Shown piece by piece: positions 21,082-29,711 of a stretch of 64,000 nucleotides of DNA (its first letter is position 1; every line of letters starts with the position of its first letter). This DNA is from Symbiodinium natans (Eukaryota > Sar > Dinophyceae > Suessiales > Symbiodiniaceae): the NCBI GenBank assembly GCA_905221605.1, contig CAJNDS010002002.1, positions 372,001-436,000 of the forward strand, given 5' to 3'. The position numbers and the translations under genes are program-made. Below the pieces are notes generated by a model. The model ran no database searches, was not told the origin of the DNA, and saw nothing but the letters and a program-made list of their open reading frames with translations.

Positions 21082-21432
21082 TCACCCGTGGTGCAACAAG
21101 TGAGTACAAGTTTCAACAATACTACTGACGGTCGTCTTGACCTGAGCAGTAACTGTCTGGCCAAGATCAGGCAATGCCTCTACGATCTGGTTCGTGTGAG
21201 ACGCGGTCTGCGTAGGGTCGAGATGCTTCTCATCACAAATGAGGTTCACTTTGTGGACCAGATCTATCAATTGGGCTGCGTTCATGAGGGTTCCCATGGC
21301 CAGACTGGAGCTCGTTTTGGCCAACTCCTGAGTGCGAGTTTTCAAGGCTTGCGGCGATCCTGTGCCGTCCAAGTAGGCGTGCCATGCTGCGTTCCACTGG
21401 TCATCGTCAGCACACTCATTCAGGAGCCCCAC
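21082..21432 (-). pseudogene. array ORF, copy 8, frame broken near N-terminus
   Basis: A net 19-bp loss at about 21425 joins FLNECADDD to a wrong frame upstream, leaving 116 codons. The distal part is unchanged. Confidence 0.35.
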
Positions 21433-22625
21433 TTGTCGAAGAGCGCCAGTGCTTGACTCATCTCCTCCAACACCAACATCGTTTCAACCTTTGTACAAAT
21501 GGTCCTGGCCGATGAACCCAAAATGCCTGTGGAAGATATTCAAGTTGTCCGGGCCAAGACTGTTGCTGTTCGGTTGAAGTGAGCACAACAAAAGGCCAGG
21601 CTCGATACTGGTTTGGTCTAAGTCGCTCACTCAGTCTATCACTCTGCTCTTGGCAGCCCGACAAGAGCTCGAAGGAAACTGCGCACCAGAGGACATGGAC
21701 GCGCAGCTCGAAACCAAAAAGATAAAACTCTAACCTCTACATACAACAATTTCTTTCCCCTCATCTGAACCAAACAACGAAATGAAAGCTAAGACTCAGA
21801 TCCAGGGGTTTAGGGTCCTTCAGAGATTTGGAGGGTTTCGGTGACCCAAAGACCATGAGCTGTTCAAAGAGTGGAAACCCTGGGCTCCCCATGTAGCAAT
21901 ACTTAAAGTAGCAAGGATGCTCAAAAGAATGACCAGACCAGTCGTGATAAGAATGACCATGGTCGCACGGTCGAACGACAAGAACACAACAAAAATAGAA
22001 AGAGCAAGTAAACCCCAATTAAACAGCTGGCATCTGCGCCATTGGTTGGTGTGTTTTCAATTCAGGATTTGACATTGGTTGGATAGGTCTACTAAACTTT
22101 CACCGCTAAATTTCCCATGAAGTGCTTGACGCCTCCCACGGGGAAACGACCCTCAATGTGAATGACGAAGACGTGCTCTTCCAAACCTCGACGTGGCGCA
22201 CTTCTCTCCTATCAAACTCGAACTTCACGTCAACATGCAATTTCCTTCTTCAAATTCTATTGTAACGACTGCTTGTTGGATGAACTGCGTGAAGTCATGT
22301 ACTGGCTGACCAGCAAATGGTTCATGCAAAGCATGTGCAAAGCACACTTTTTGGACCCTTTTACATGTCCTCTGCTCGGTCGGCTGAAGGCACTTTCTCA
22401 TATTAAGGCACGATTTTGCCACCTCCAGCCGACCAAGCCTTGTCAAGACGGAGAAAATCCGCGCACAAAGCACCATCAAGCTCGGTCTCATGCTGTCTGC
22501 TTACTCAGCTGTCACTACCAAATAGCTGTAGGTCAACACATGTCAAATGCAAGGTTCTTAGGGCGATGTTCGAGCCGTGGACAAAGGCGCAAGGAGACTA
22601 GACGCACCGTGGTGCACAAAGCAGG

Positions 22626-23084
22626 TCACCCGTGGTGCAACAAGTGAGTACAAGTTTCAACAATACTACTGACGGTCGTCTTGACCTGAGCAGTAACTGT
22701 CTGGCCAAGATCAGGCAATGCCTCTACGATCTGGTTCGTGTGAGACGCGGTCTGCGTAGGGTCGAGATGCTTCTCATCACAAATGAGGTTCACTTTGCGG
22801 ACCAGATCTATCAATTGGGCTGCGTTCATGAGGGTACCCATGGCCAGACTGGAGCTCGTTTTGGCCAACTCCTGAGTGCGAGTTTTCAAGGCTTGCGGCG
22901 ATCCTGTGCCGTCCAAGTAGGCGTGCCATGCTGCGTTCCATTGGTCATCGTCAGCACACTCATTCAGGAACTGCAGGTTATAGGACCCGCCCCACTTGTC
23001 GAAGAGCGCCAGTGCTTGACTCATCTCCTCCAACACCAACATCGTTTCAACCTTTGTACAAATGGTCCTGGCCGATGAATCCAA
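22626..23084 (-). CDS. array ORF, copy 9, intact 152 codons
   Basis: Full-length, beginning MDSSARTIC instead of MGSSARTIC by the reading from the non-ATG opening. Otherwise it is nearly the same as copy 10, suggesting recent duplication or conversion between neighbours. Confidence 0.38.
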   Translation of the reverse strand: MDSSARTICTKVETMLVLEEMSQALALFDKWGGSYNLQFLNECADDDQWNAAWHAYLDGTGSPQALKTRTQELAKTSSSLAMGTLMNAAQLIDLVRKVNLICDEKHLDPTQTASHTNQIVEALPDLGQTVTAQVKTTVSSIVETCTHLLHHG

Positions 23085-24188
23085 AATGCCTGCGGAAGAT
23101 ATTCAAGTTGTCCGGGCCAAGACTGTTGCTGTTCGGGTGAAGTGAGCACAACAAAAGGCCAAGCTCGATACTGGTTTGGTCTAAGTCGCTCACTCAGTCT
23201 ATCACTCTGCTCTTGGCAGCCCGACAAGAGCTCGAAGGAAACTGCGCACCAGAGGACATGGACGCGCAACTCGAAACCAAAAAGATAAAACTCTAACCTC
23301 TACATACAACAATTTCTTTCCCCTCATCTGAACCAAACAACGAAATGAAAGCTAAGACTCAGATCCAGGGGTTTAGGGTCCTTCAGAGATTTGGAGGGTT
23401 TCGGTGACCCAAAGACCATGAGCTGTTCAAAGAGTGGAAACCCTGGGCTCCCCATGTAGCAATACTTAAAGTAGCAAGGATGCTCAAAAGAATGACCAGA
23501 CCAGTCGCGATAAGAATGACCATGGTCGCACGGTCGAACGACAAGAACACAACAAAAATAGAAAGAGCAAGTAAACCCCAATTAAACAGCTGGCATCTGC
23601 GCCATTGGTTGGTGTGTTTTCAATTCAGGATTTGACATTGGTTGGATAGGTCTACTAAACTTTCACCGCTAAATTTCTCATGAAGTGCTTGACGCCTCCC
23701 ACGGGGAAACGACCCTCAATGTGAATGACGAAGACGTGCTCTTCCAAACCTCGACGTGGCGCACTTCTCTCCTATCAAACTCGAACTTCACGTCAACATG
23801 CAATTTCCTTCTTCAAATTCTATTGTAACGACTGCTTGTTGGATGAACTGCGTGAAGTCATGTACTGGCTGACCAGCAAATGGTTCATGCAAAGCATGTG
23901 CAAAGCACACTTTTTGGACCCTTTTACATGTCCTCTGCTCGGTCGGCTGAAGGCACTTTCTCATATTAAGGCACGATTTTGCCACCTCCAGCCGACCAAG
24001 CCTTGTCAAGACGGAGAAAATCCGCGCACAAAGCACCATCAAGCTCGGTCTCATGCTGTCTGCTTACTCAGCTGTCACTACCAAATAGCTGTAGGTCAAC
24101 ACATGTCAAATGCAAGGTTCTTAGGGCGATGTTCGAGCCGTGGACAAAGGCGCAAGGAGACTAGACGCACCGTGGTGCACAAAGCAGG

Positions 24189-24647
24189 TCACCCGTGGTG
24201 CAACAAGTGAGTACAAGTTTCAACAATACTACTGACGGTCGTCTTGACCTGAGCAGTAACTGTCTGGCCAAGATCAGGCAATGCCTCTACGATCTGGTTC
24301 GTGTGAGACGCGGTCTGCGTAGGGTCGAGATGCTTCTCATCACAAATGAGGTTCACTTTGCGGACCAGATCTATCAATTGGGCTGCGTTCATGAGGGTAC
24401 CCATGGCCAGACTGGAGCTCGTTTTGGCCAACTCCTGAGTGCGAGTTTTCAAGGCTTGCGGCGATCCTGTGCCGTCCAAGTAGGCGTGCCATGCTGCGTT
24501 CCACTGGTCATCGTCAGCACACTCATTCAGGAACTGCAGGTTATAGGACCCGCCCCACTTGTCGAAGAGCGCCAGTGCTTGACTCATCTCCTCCAACACC
24601 AACATCGTTTCAACCTTTGTACAAATGGTCCTGGCCGATGAACCCAA
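24189..24647 (-). CDS. array ORF, copy 10, intact 152 codons
   Basis: Last full-length copy. The next unit (from 25288) is cut off by satellite at 25861 after only part of the frame, and it also has one extra A at about 25672 compared with the other copies. Confidence 0.38.
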   Translation of the reverse strand: MGSSARTICTKVETMLVLEEMSQALALFDKWGGSYNLQFLNECADDDQWNAAWHAYLDGTGSPQALKTRTQELAKTSSSLAMGTLMNAAQLIDLVRKVNLICDEKHLDPTQTASHTNQIVEALPDLGQTVTAQVKTTVSSIVETCTHLLHHG

Positions 24648-25861
24648 AATGCCTGCGGAAGATATTCAAGTTGTCCGGGCCAAGACTGTTGCTGTTCGGG
24701 TGAAGTGAGCACAACAAAAGGCCAAGCTCGATACTGGTTTGGTCTAAGTCGCTCACTCAGTCTATCACTCTGCTCTTGGCAGCCCGACAAGAGCTCGAAG
24801 GAAACTGCGCACCAGAGGACATGGACGCGCAGCTCGAAACCAAAAAGATAAAACTCTAACCTCTACATACAACAATTTCTTTCCCCTCATCTGAACCAAA
24901 CAACGAAATGAAAGCTAAGACTCAGATCCAGGGGTTTAGGGTCCTTCAGAGATTTGGAGGGTTTCGGTGACCCAAAGACCATGAGCTGTTCAAAGAGTGG
25001 AAACCCTGGGCTCCCCATGTAGCAATACTTAAAGTAGCAAGGATGCTCAAAAGAATGACCAGACCAGTCGCGATAAGAATGACCATGGTCGCACGGTCGA
25101 ACGACAAGAACACAACAAAAATAGAAAGAGCAAGTAAACCCCAATTAAACAGCTGGCATCTGCGCCATTGGTTGGTGTGTTTTCAATTCAGGATTTGACA
25201 TTGGTTGGATAGGTCTACTAAACTTTCACCGCTAAATTTCTCATGAAGTGCTTGACGCCTCCCACGGGGAAACGACCCTCAATGTGAATGACGAAGACGT
25301 GCTCTTCCAAACCTCGACGTGGCGCACTTCTCTCCTATCAAACTCGAACTTCACGTCAACATGCAATTTCCTTCTTCAAATTCTATTGTAACGACTGCTT
25401 GTTGGATGAACTGCGTGAAGTCATGTACTGGCTGACCAGCAAATGGTTCATGCAAAGCATGTGCAAAGCACACTTTTTGGACCCTTTTACATGTCCTCTG
25501 CTCGGTCGGCTGAAGGCACTTTCTCATATTAAGGCACGATTTTGCCACCTCCAGCCGACCAAGCCTTGTCAAGACGGAGAAAATCCGCGCACAAAGCACC
25601 ATCAAGCTCGGTCTCATGCTGTCTGCTTACTCAGCTGTCACTACCAAATAGCTGTAGGTCAACACATGTCAAAATGCAAGGTTCTTAGGGCGATGTTCGA
25701 GCCGTGGACAAAGGCGCAAGGAGACTAGACGCACCGTGGTGCACAAAGCAGGTCACCCGTGGTGCAACAAGTGAGTACAAGTTTCAACAATACTACTGAC
25801 GGTCGTCTTGACCTGAGCAGTAACTGTCTGGCCAAGATCAGGCAATACCTCTACGATCTGG

Positions 25862-26470
25862 CATGGGATCTGGGGATCTATTGAGATATCTTGAGAAGGA
25901 CATTCCCTTCGCGGTGGTCATGGTCTCTATGGATCTTTTGAGGCATCTTGAGAAATTATCTTCAAGGTATCTATGGGCTCTGCGGATCTATTCAGGCATC
26001 TTGAGAAGGAATTATCTTCAAGGTGACCGTGTGTTCCATGGATCTATTGAGGCATCTTGAGAAGTAAATTCCCTTCAAGGTGGCCGTGGGCTCTATGGAT
26101 CTATTGATGCATCTTGAGAAATTCATTCCCTTCAAGATGTCCATGGGCTCTATGGATTTATTAAGGTATCTTGACAAGGAAATTATTTTCAAGATATCCG
26201 TGGGATCTGGGAATCTATTGAGATATCTTGAGAAGGACATTTTCTTCAAGGCATCCATGGATTCTGGGGATCTATTGAGGCATCTTGAGAAGGATATTCC
26301 TTTCAAGATGCCGATGGAATCTGGGAATCTATTGAGATTTCAAGGTATCTATGGGTTCTTTGGATCTATTGAGGCATCTTGAGAAAGAAATTTCTTCAAG
26401 ATGAATATGGGTTCTGGGAATCCATTGAGGGAAATTCCTTTCAAGATAATCATGTGATCTTTGGATCTAT
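25862..26470 (+). repeat. 57-bp satellite, right flank of the 1.56-kb array
   Basis: Satellite resumes directly at the array edge (array phrase ctacgatctgg joined to catgggatctggggatc) and runs for about ten diverged copies in plus orientation. Several copies have short deletions. Confidence 0.85.
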
Positions 26471-26484
26471 AAGGCATATATTTC

Positions 26485-26574
26485 TTTTGATTTCTATTGG
26501 GAGCAAACGTCTCTCTCACTGAAGATTTCGTAGTGAATTGGTGCTTTTGGGAGCACAAATCTCTTGCCCCGAAG
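26485..26574 (+). repeat. dispersed ~90-bp repeat, copy 2
   Basis: Second copy of the repeat at 8806-8896: ttttgatttctattgggagc, acgtctctctcactgaagat and gcttttgggagcacaaatct in the same order. It interrupts the satellite. About 85 bases of unassigned T-rich sequence follow before the satellite restarts. Confidence 0.8.
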
Positions 26575-26660
26575 TTCCATTCTCTCTAAATCCGGTATTC
26601 TCCTTGAGCGTAAATCTCCTCTCTCTTTTTCGATCTTAGATCGCATCATGAAGCTGGAAT

Positions 26661-27350
26661 GAAATTCTCTTCAAGATATCCATGGACTCTATGGATCTAT
26701 TGAGGCATCTTGAGAAGGAAATTCCCTTCAAGGCAACCATGGACTCTATGGATCTATTGAGCCATCTTGAGAAGGAAATTGCCTTCAAGGTGTCCATGTT
26801 TTCTATGGATCTATTGAGGCATCTTGAGAAGGAAATTCCCTTCAAGATGACCGTGTATTCCATGGATCTATTGAGCATCTTGAGAAGTAAATTTCCTTCA
26901 AGACGATCATGGGGTCTGCGAACCTATTGGGGCATCTTGGGAAGGAAATTATCGTCAAGATATCCGTGGATTCTGAGGATCTATTGAGATATCTTGATGT
27001 ATCAATTCCCTTCAAGGTGTCCGTGCGCTCTGTGGATCTATTGAGATATCTTGAGAAGGAAATTTCCTTCAAGATATCCGTGTATTCTATGGATCTATTG
27101 AGGTATCTTGAGAAGCAAATTCTCTTCAAGGTGACCGTGGGCTCTATGGATCTATTGGGGTATCTCTTATAAGGATATTCCCTTCAAGGTATCCATGGAA
27201 TCTATGGATCTATTGAGGCATCTTGAGAAGGAAATTCCATTCAAGGTATCCATGGACTCTATGGATCTATTGAAGTATCTTGAGAAGGAAATTACCCCCT
27301 AGGTGGCCGTGGACTCTATGGATCCATTGAAGCATCTTGAAAAGGAAATT
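26661..27350 (+). repeat. 57-bp satellite, rightmost block
   Basis: About twelve copies in plus orientation, some very close to the consensus (for example around 26690-26760 and 27200-27290). The block ends near aaattggtgcttttggaaca, a fragment of the ~90-bp dispersed repeat. A short inverted satellite piece (aatttcttctcaagatatct) is seen at about 27400-27440. Confidence 0.85.
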
Positions 27351-27440
27351 GGTGCTTTTGGAACAGAGGACACCCTTGCTGTCCGCGTGTCGATTGCATC
27401 AAATTTCTTCTCAAGATATCTCAATAGAGCCAGAGAGCCC

Positions 27441-27492
27441 ACGGAGTGCGCACTCCAGTGCGCACTCCGCCGGCCCTCGAGCGCGCACTCCA
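27441..27492. repeat. short palindromes and GTGCGCACTCC repeats
   Basis: GGAGTGCGCACTCC at 27443-27456 is a perfect 14-base palindrome. The phrase gcgcactcc recurs three times up to 27491. It marks the join between inverted satellite and the 84-bp repeat. Confidence 0.7.
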
Positions 27493-27499
27493 GAACTTG

Positions 27500-27785
27500 T
27501 GTTGCCAAGACGCGAAAACACGGAGAAGGTTGTCGTTTTTGCATCATCACAGACCAGAAACACGCAGAGGGTCGTCGATTTTGTATTGCAAAGACGCGAA
27601 AATACGGAGAGGGTTGTCGTTTTTTTTGCATCATCACAGACCAGAAACATGCAGAGGGTCGTCAATTTTGTGTTGCGAAGACGCGAAAATACGGAGAGGG
27701 TTGTCGTTTTTGCGTCATCACGGACCAGAAACACACAGAGGGTCGTCGATTTTGTGTTGCGAAGACGCGAAAACACGGACAGGGT
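27500..27785. repeat. 84-bp tandem repeat made of two 42-bp halves
   Basis: Units start at 27500, 27584, 27671 and 27755 (last one partial); periods are 84, 87 (three extra T) and 84. Each unit contains two related halves: one with aagacgcgaaaa and ggagagggttgtcg, the other with accagaaacac and gcagagggtcgtcg. Since 84 is 28 codons, frames stay open on both strands; one reads alternating KTRKYGEGCRFC and TDQKHAEGRRFC. I do not call a gene. The last unit runs directly into TTTAGGG repeats. Confidence 0.85.
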
Positions 27786-27880
27786 TTAGGGTTTAGGGTT
27801 TAGGGCTTTTTAGGGTTTAGGGCTTTTCGGGGTCTAGGGCTTTTTAGGGTTTAGGGTTTAGGGCTTTTTAGGGTTTAGGG
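27783..27880 (+). repeat. telomere-like TTTAGGG repeats, left block
   Basis: Three perfect TTTAGGG copies followed by TTTAGGGCTTTTTAGGG-type variants. It is the left flank of LTR element B; its last five bases TAGGG (27876-27880) are matched by TAGGG at 44738-44742 on the other side of the element. Confidence 0.9.
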
Positions 27881-28083
27881 TACAGGGGCAACCGAAAGGG
27901 GAAAGGAATCAACCCTAACAGTCGCCAGAGGTTTCACCCTGAACCAACCAGCAAACACCAAACACACGGGGTTTCTTTTTGCTACCAAGCGCATGGCCCA
28001 GTCTTGAGCCAATATTACCGGGCACATTGACCCTTTTTTCCTTTAACCTCAACACAATTCCTGAATACAACTGCAGCTCCGCA
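27881..28083 (-). repeat. element B 3' LTR
   Basis: 203 bp; plus strand begins tacaggggcaaccgaaag and ends cagctccgca. In element orientation it starts TG and ends TA. It differs from the 5' LTR by about two substitutions and one T-run length change, which indicates recent insertion. Element C's LTR is closely related. Confidence 0.85.
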
Positions 28084-28111
28084 CTCCCCCTGTCCTAGGA
28101 TTTCCTAGGAC
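28084..28111 (-). promoter_or_regulatory. element B polypurine tract and adjoining hairpin
   Basis: The polypurine tract (minus GGACAGGGGGAG, 28095-28084) directly abuts the 3' LTR and would prime plus-strand DNA. Overlapping it, 28092-28111 is an inverted repeat: GTCCTAGGA, TT, TCCTAGGAC, giving a 9-bp stem. The copia element has the same structure with a different stem sequence. Confidence 0.75.
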
Positions 28112-28463
28112 ACAAAATTGGAGGTGCAGATTCTCGGCCAAAAACTGCCATTATCGACAGCAGCCAGCTGCTTGAAATGCATATAGTGGCTTAACGTCTT
28201 CCAGGACGGATTTTTATCAACGCATTGGTTGAACTCATTATACCATGAGGATCTTTTCACCTCTGATTATTTACTCGTCTTTGAAGACCTTTTCAGCCTT
28301 CTTCACCACGAACCGCGATCTTCGCTACTCTAAGTGCTGTACACTCTCTACTACCAGGGATTTCCCTACCCTTAATAGTAACCACCATACTTTCAGCGCA
28401 TTGGCTGTTCCAGCGCACTTGTCTTCGGAAAGAGAAAACCATTCCATCATTGACACCATCCAG
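28112..28463 (-). other. element B 3' untranslated region
   Basis: No coding sequence. Phrases shared with the corresponding part of copia element A appear in order: ggaggtgcagat, ggccaaaa, acagcagcca, then an aacgtc/ggacg pair, aactcatt and ccatgaggat. This supports common descent of the 3' ends of A, B and C. The stop codon of the protein frame lies at 28464-28466. Confidence 0.65.
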
Positions 28464-29389
28464 TCATCCCTTCTTCTTCCTCCGATTGGCGTCGATGCTT
28501 AGATGGAGTCGCAGCAAAACATGTTCCAGGTCCGATACCGTAAGAACAGGATCTTGCACACACCTTTGAATTGAGGATACCAACCCCTCTCTCTTCGCGT
28601 CCTCAATTGCTTGGCAGGATTGTCCCAGTTCTGCGTCAACAGTGGTAGATGACTGCGCATCCACTTCAGAAGGACGATCCTTTTCTTCAGGACCCTTCAC
28701 CTTTGCCACCTCTTCCTTTTTTGGACTCTGGCTCTTCTCCTTCTTCCGCGTCTTTCCCGAAACGCTTGTCTTTGTGCGCGCTCGTGAAGAGGCCTTTTCC
28801 TCTCCAGAAACCACCACTTTTGTTGACGATCCACCCTTCTCAGCATTCACCGGCATCTTCTTCGGCTTTGGAACCAGAAGAGTGTATGGATCCTCACTTG
28901 CAGCAGTCTTCCGCTTCTTCTTGGCTTTTTTCGCCTCTTCCTCCACGGTAACCTCCGTCTCCAAGGTTTCCAATACCTCCTTTTTGGCAGGAGTGTCCTT
29001 CTGGGACTCCCCTTCTAGGGACCTCTTTTTGCCCCTTTTTGGATCGCTCTCTTCTTCCAGGTTAGCTCGTTGGAACCATATCCTCAAATCATCGATCCAC
29101 TCTTCAACCTCCACCAGTGGAATCTCATACGACTTCACTACTTCGTGAAGTTCCAATGAAGACAGCATGCCAGTAGTCCATGAACACCATTCTGCGTCCA
29201 TTTGGTCAGCATCTCCATTGAACTTCAAAAGCTTAAACACCGGATCCGCTTCCGCGCGGGCCAAATCTGACTTACCATCAGACATGTAAGAAATTGCCTC
29301 CATCAGCAATTCTATCATCCTGGTGTCGTCGTCGTACCCCATCAAATCCTCATCATCTTCATCATACCGTTCAGGAGAAATTTCCTTTC
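28464..29389 (-). pseudogene. element B protein, C-terminal region (cut off by the LINE)
   Basis: About 308 residues downstream of the LINE insertion. It begins EISPERYDEDDEDLMGYDDD, has a helical stretch (MIELLMEAISYMSDGKSDLA, VVKSYEIPLVEVEEWIDDL), then a long K/E-rich region with KKAKKKRKTAASEDPY and KTRKKEKSQSPKKEE that looks like nuclear-localisation or RNA-binding tails, and ends SIDANRRKKKG. The element C copy (56198-57901) continues uninterrupted through the LINE insertion point, proving the two halves were one frame. No enzymatic motif seen. Confidence 0.75.
29375..29389. repeat. LINE target-site duplication, left copy
   Basis: gagaaatttcctttc occurs here and again at 37631-37645 on the other side of the LINE, but only once at the matching place in element C (about 57108-57122). 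It is therefore a 15-bp target-site duplication. Confidence 0.9.
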
Positions 29390-29476
29390 GTCTGCACGCT
29401 GCGAGGCGTAGCCACCCGAAGGGGCTGAGGTTAGAGGGTGAAACATACAAACTACAAACTCTGCACAGTGAGACTA
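29390..29476 (-). promoter_or_regulatory. LINE 3' end with UUCG-capped hairpin
   Basis: On the minus strand AGCCCC-TTCG-GGTGGCT (29426-29410) can fold into a stem closed by a C(UUCG)G tetraloop, followed by CCTCGCAGCGTGCAGAC to the end. Many LINEs without poly-A tails have their 3' end recognised by their RT through such a stem-loop; that role here is inferred. Confidence 0.5.
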
Positions 29477-29665
29477 CCGGTACTAGCCCTCACTTCCCTC
29501 AGACATTTGTCGAGGCCGAAATCCATGCCCTCAGACCGTGGTCGAGGCCGAAATTCCCTCAGGTCTTGCCGAGGCCGAAATTCCCTCATTTGCACCCCTC
29601 AGACCAGAGTCGAGGCCGAAACTTCCTCAGGCAGCACGCCGAGGCGGTATTTCTTGAGTCGGTTG
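29477..29665 (-). repeat. cluster of ~25-base modules in LINE 3' region
   Basis: On the plus strand the phrase ccctcag ... cgaggccgaaa recurs about five times (for example about 29497-29520, 29529-29552, 29560-29580, 29608-29630 and 29627-29646) with variable middles. The same module occurs in the 5' region of the LINE and inside its reading frames. Confidence 0.75.
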
Positions 29666-29711
29666 GTGCTTCTCAGACCACTAGCCGTGTTTCTTGTCTG
29701 GGCTACGCTGC

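Larger units (their letters stand above)
10237..25861. repeat. tandem array of ~10 copies of a 1,563-bp unit
   Basis: A fixed landmark (atggtgcaac-type site opening the 148-residue plus frame) recurs at 10582, 12125, 13688, 14923, 16486, 18048, 19611, 21088, 22632, 24195 and 25758. The intervals are 1543, 1563, 1235, 1563, 1562, 1563, 1477, 1544, 1563 and 1563 bp. Copies differ by scattered single bases, roughly 1-2% by eye. The short intervals are deletions: about 328 bp at about 14781, about 86 bp in the copy at 19611, and 19-20 bp in two others. Both edges fall inside 57-bp satellite, and the two edges are at different phases of the unit. Dinoflagellates commonly keep genes in such arrays, so this may be a tandem gene family; no similarity to a known protein was recognised. 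Confidence 0.95.

Noticed and set aside
10582-25728. Plus-strand frames of 161 and 148 codons in each 1,563-bp unit
   Set aside because: The 148-codon frame lies opposite the better minus frame. The 161-codon frame is Cys/His/Arg-rich and unlike a folded protein. I cannot exclude that part of the plus strand is coding in spliced form.
10237-25861. CRISPR-like or integron-like array
   Set aside because: Units are 1.5 kb and near-identical throughout, with no short repeat/spacer pattern; the context is eukaryotic.
27783-27880. A true chromosome end at the TTTAGGG block
   Set aside because: The repeats are degenerate and flanked on both sides by other sequence; three such blocks occur within 28 kb.
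28642-29148. Plus-strand 168-codon phenylalanine/serine-rich frame (also 56376-56882)
   Set aside because: It is the antisense of the K/E-rich tail of the element protein; the composition is the direct complement of lysine/glutamate codons.
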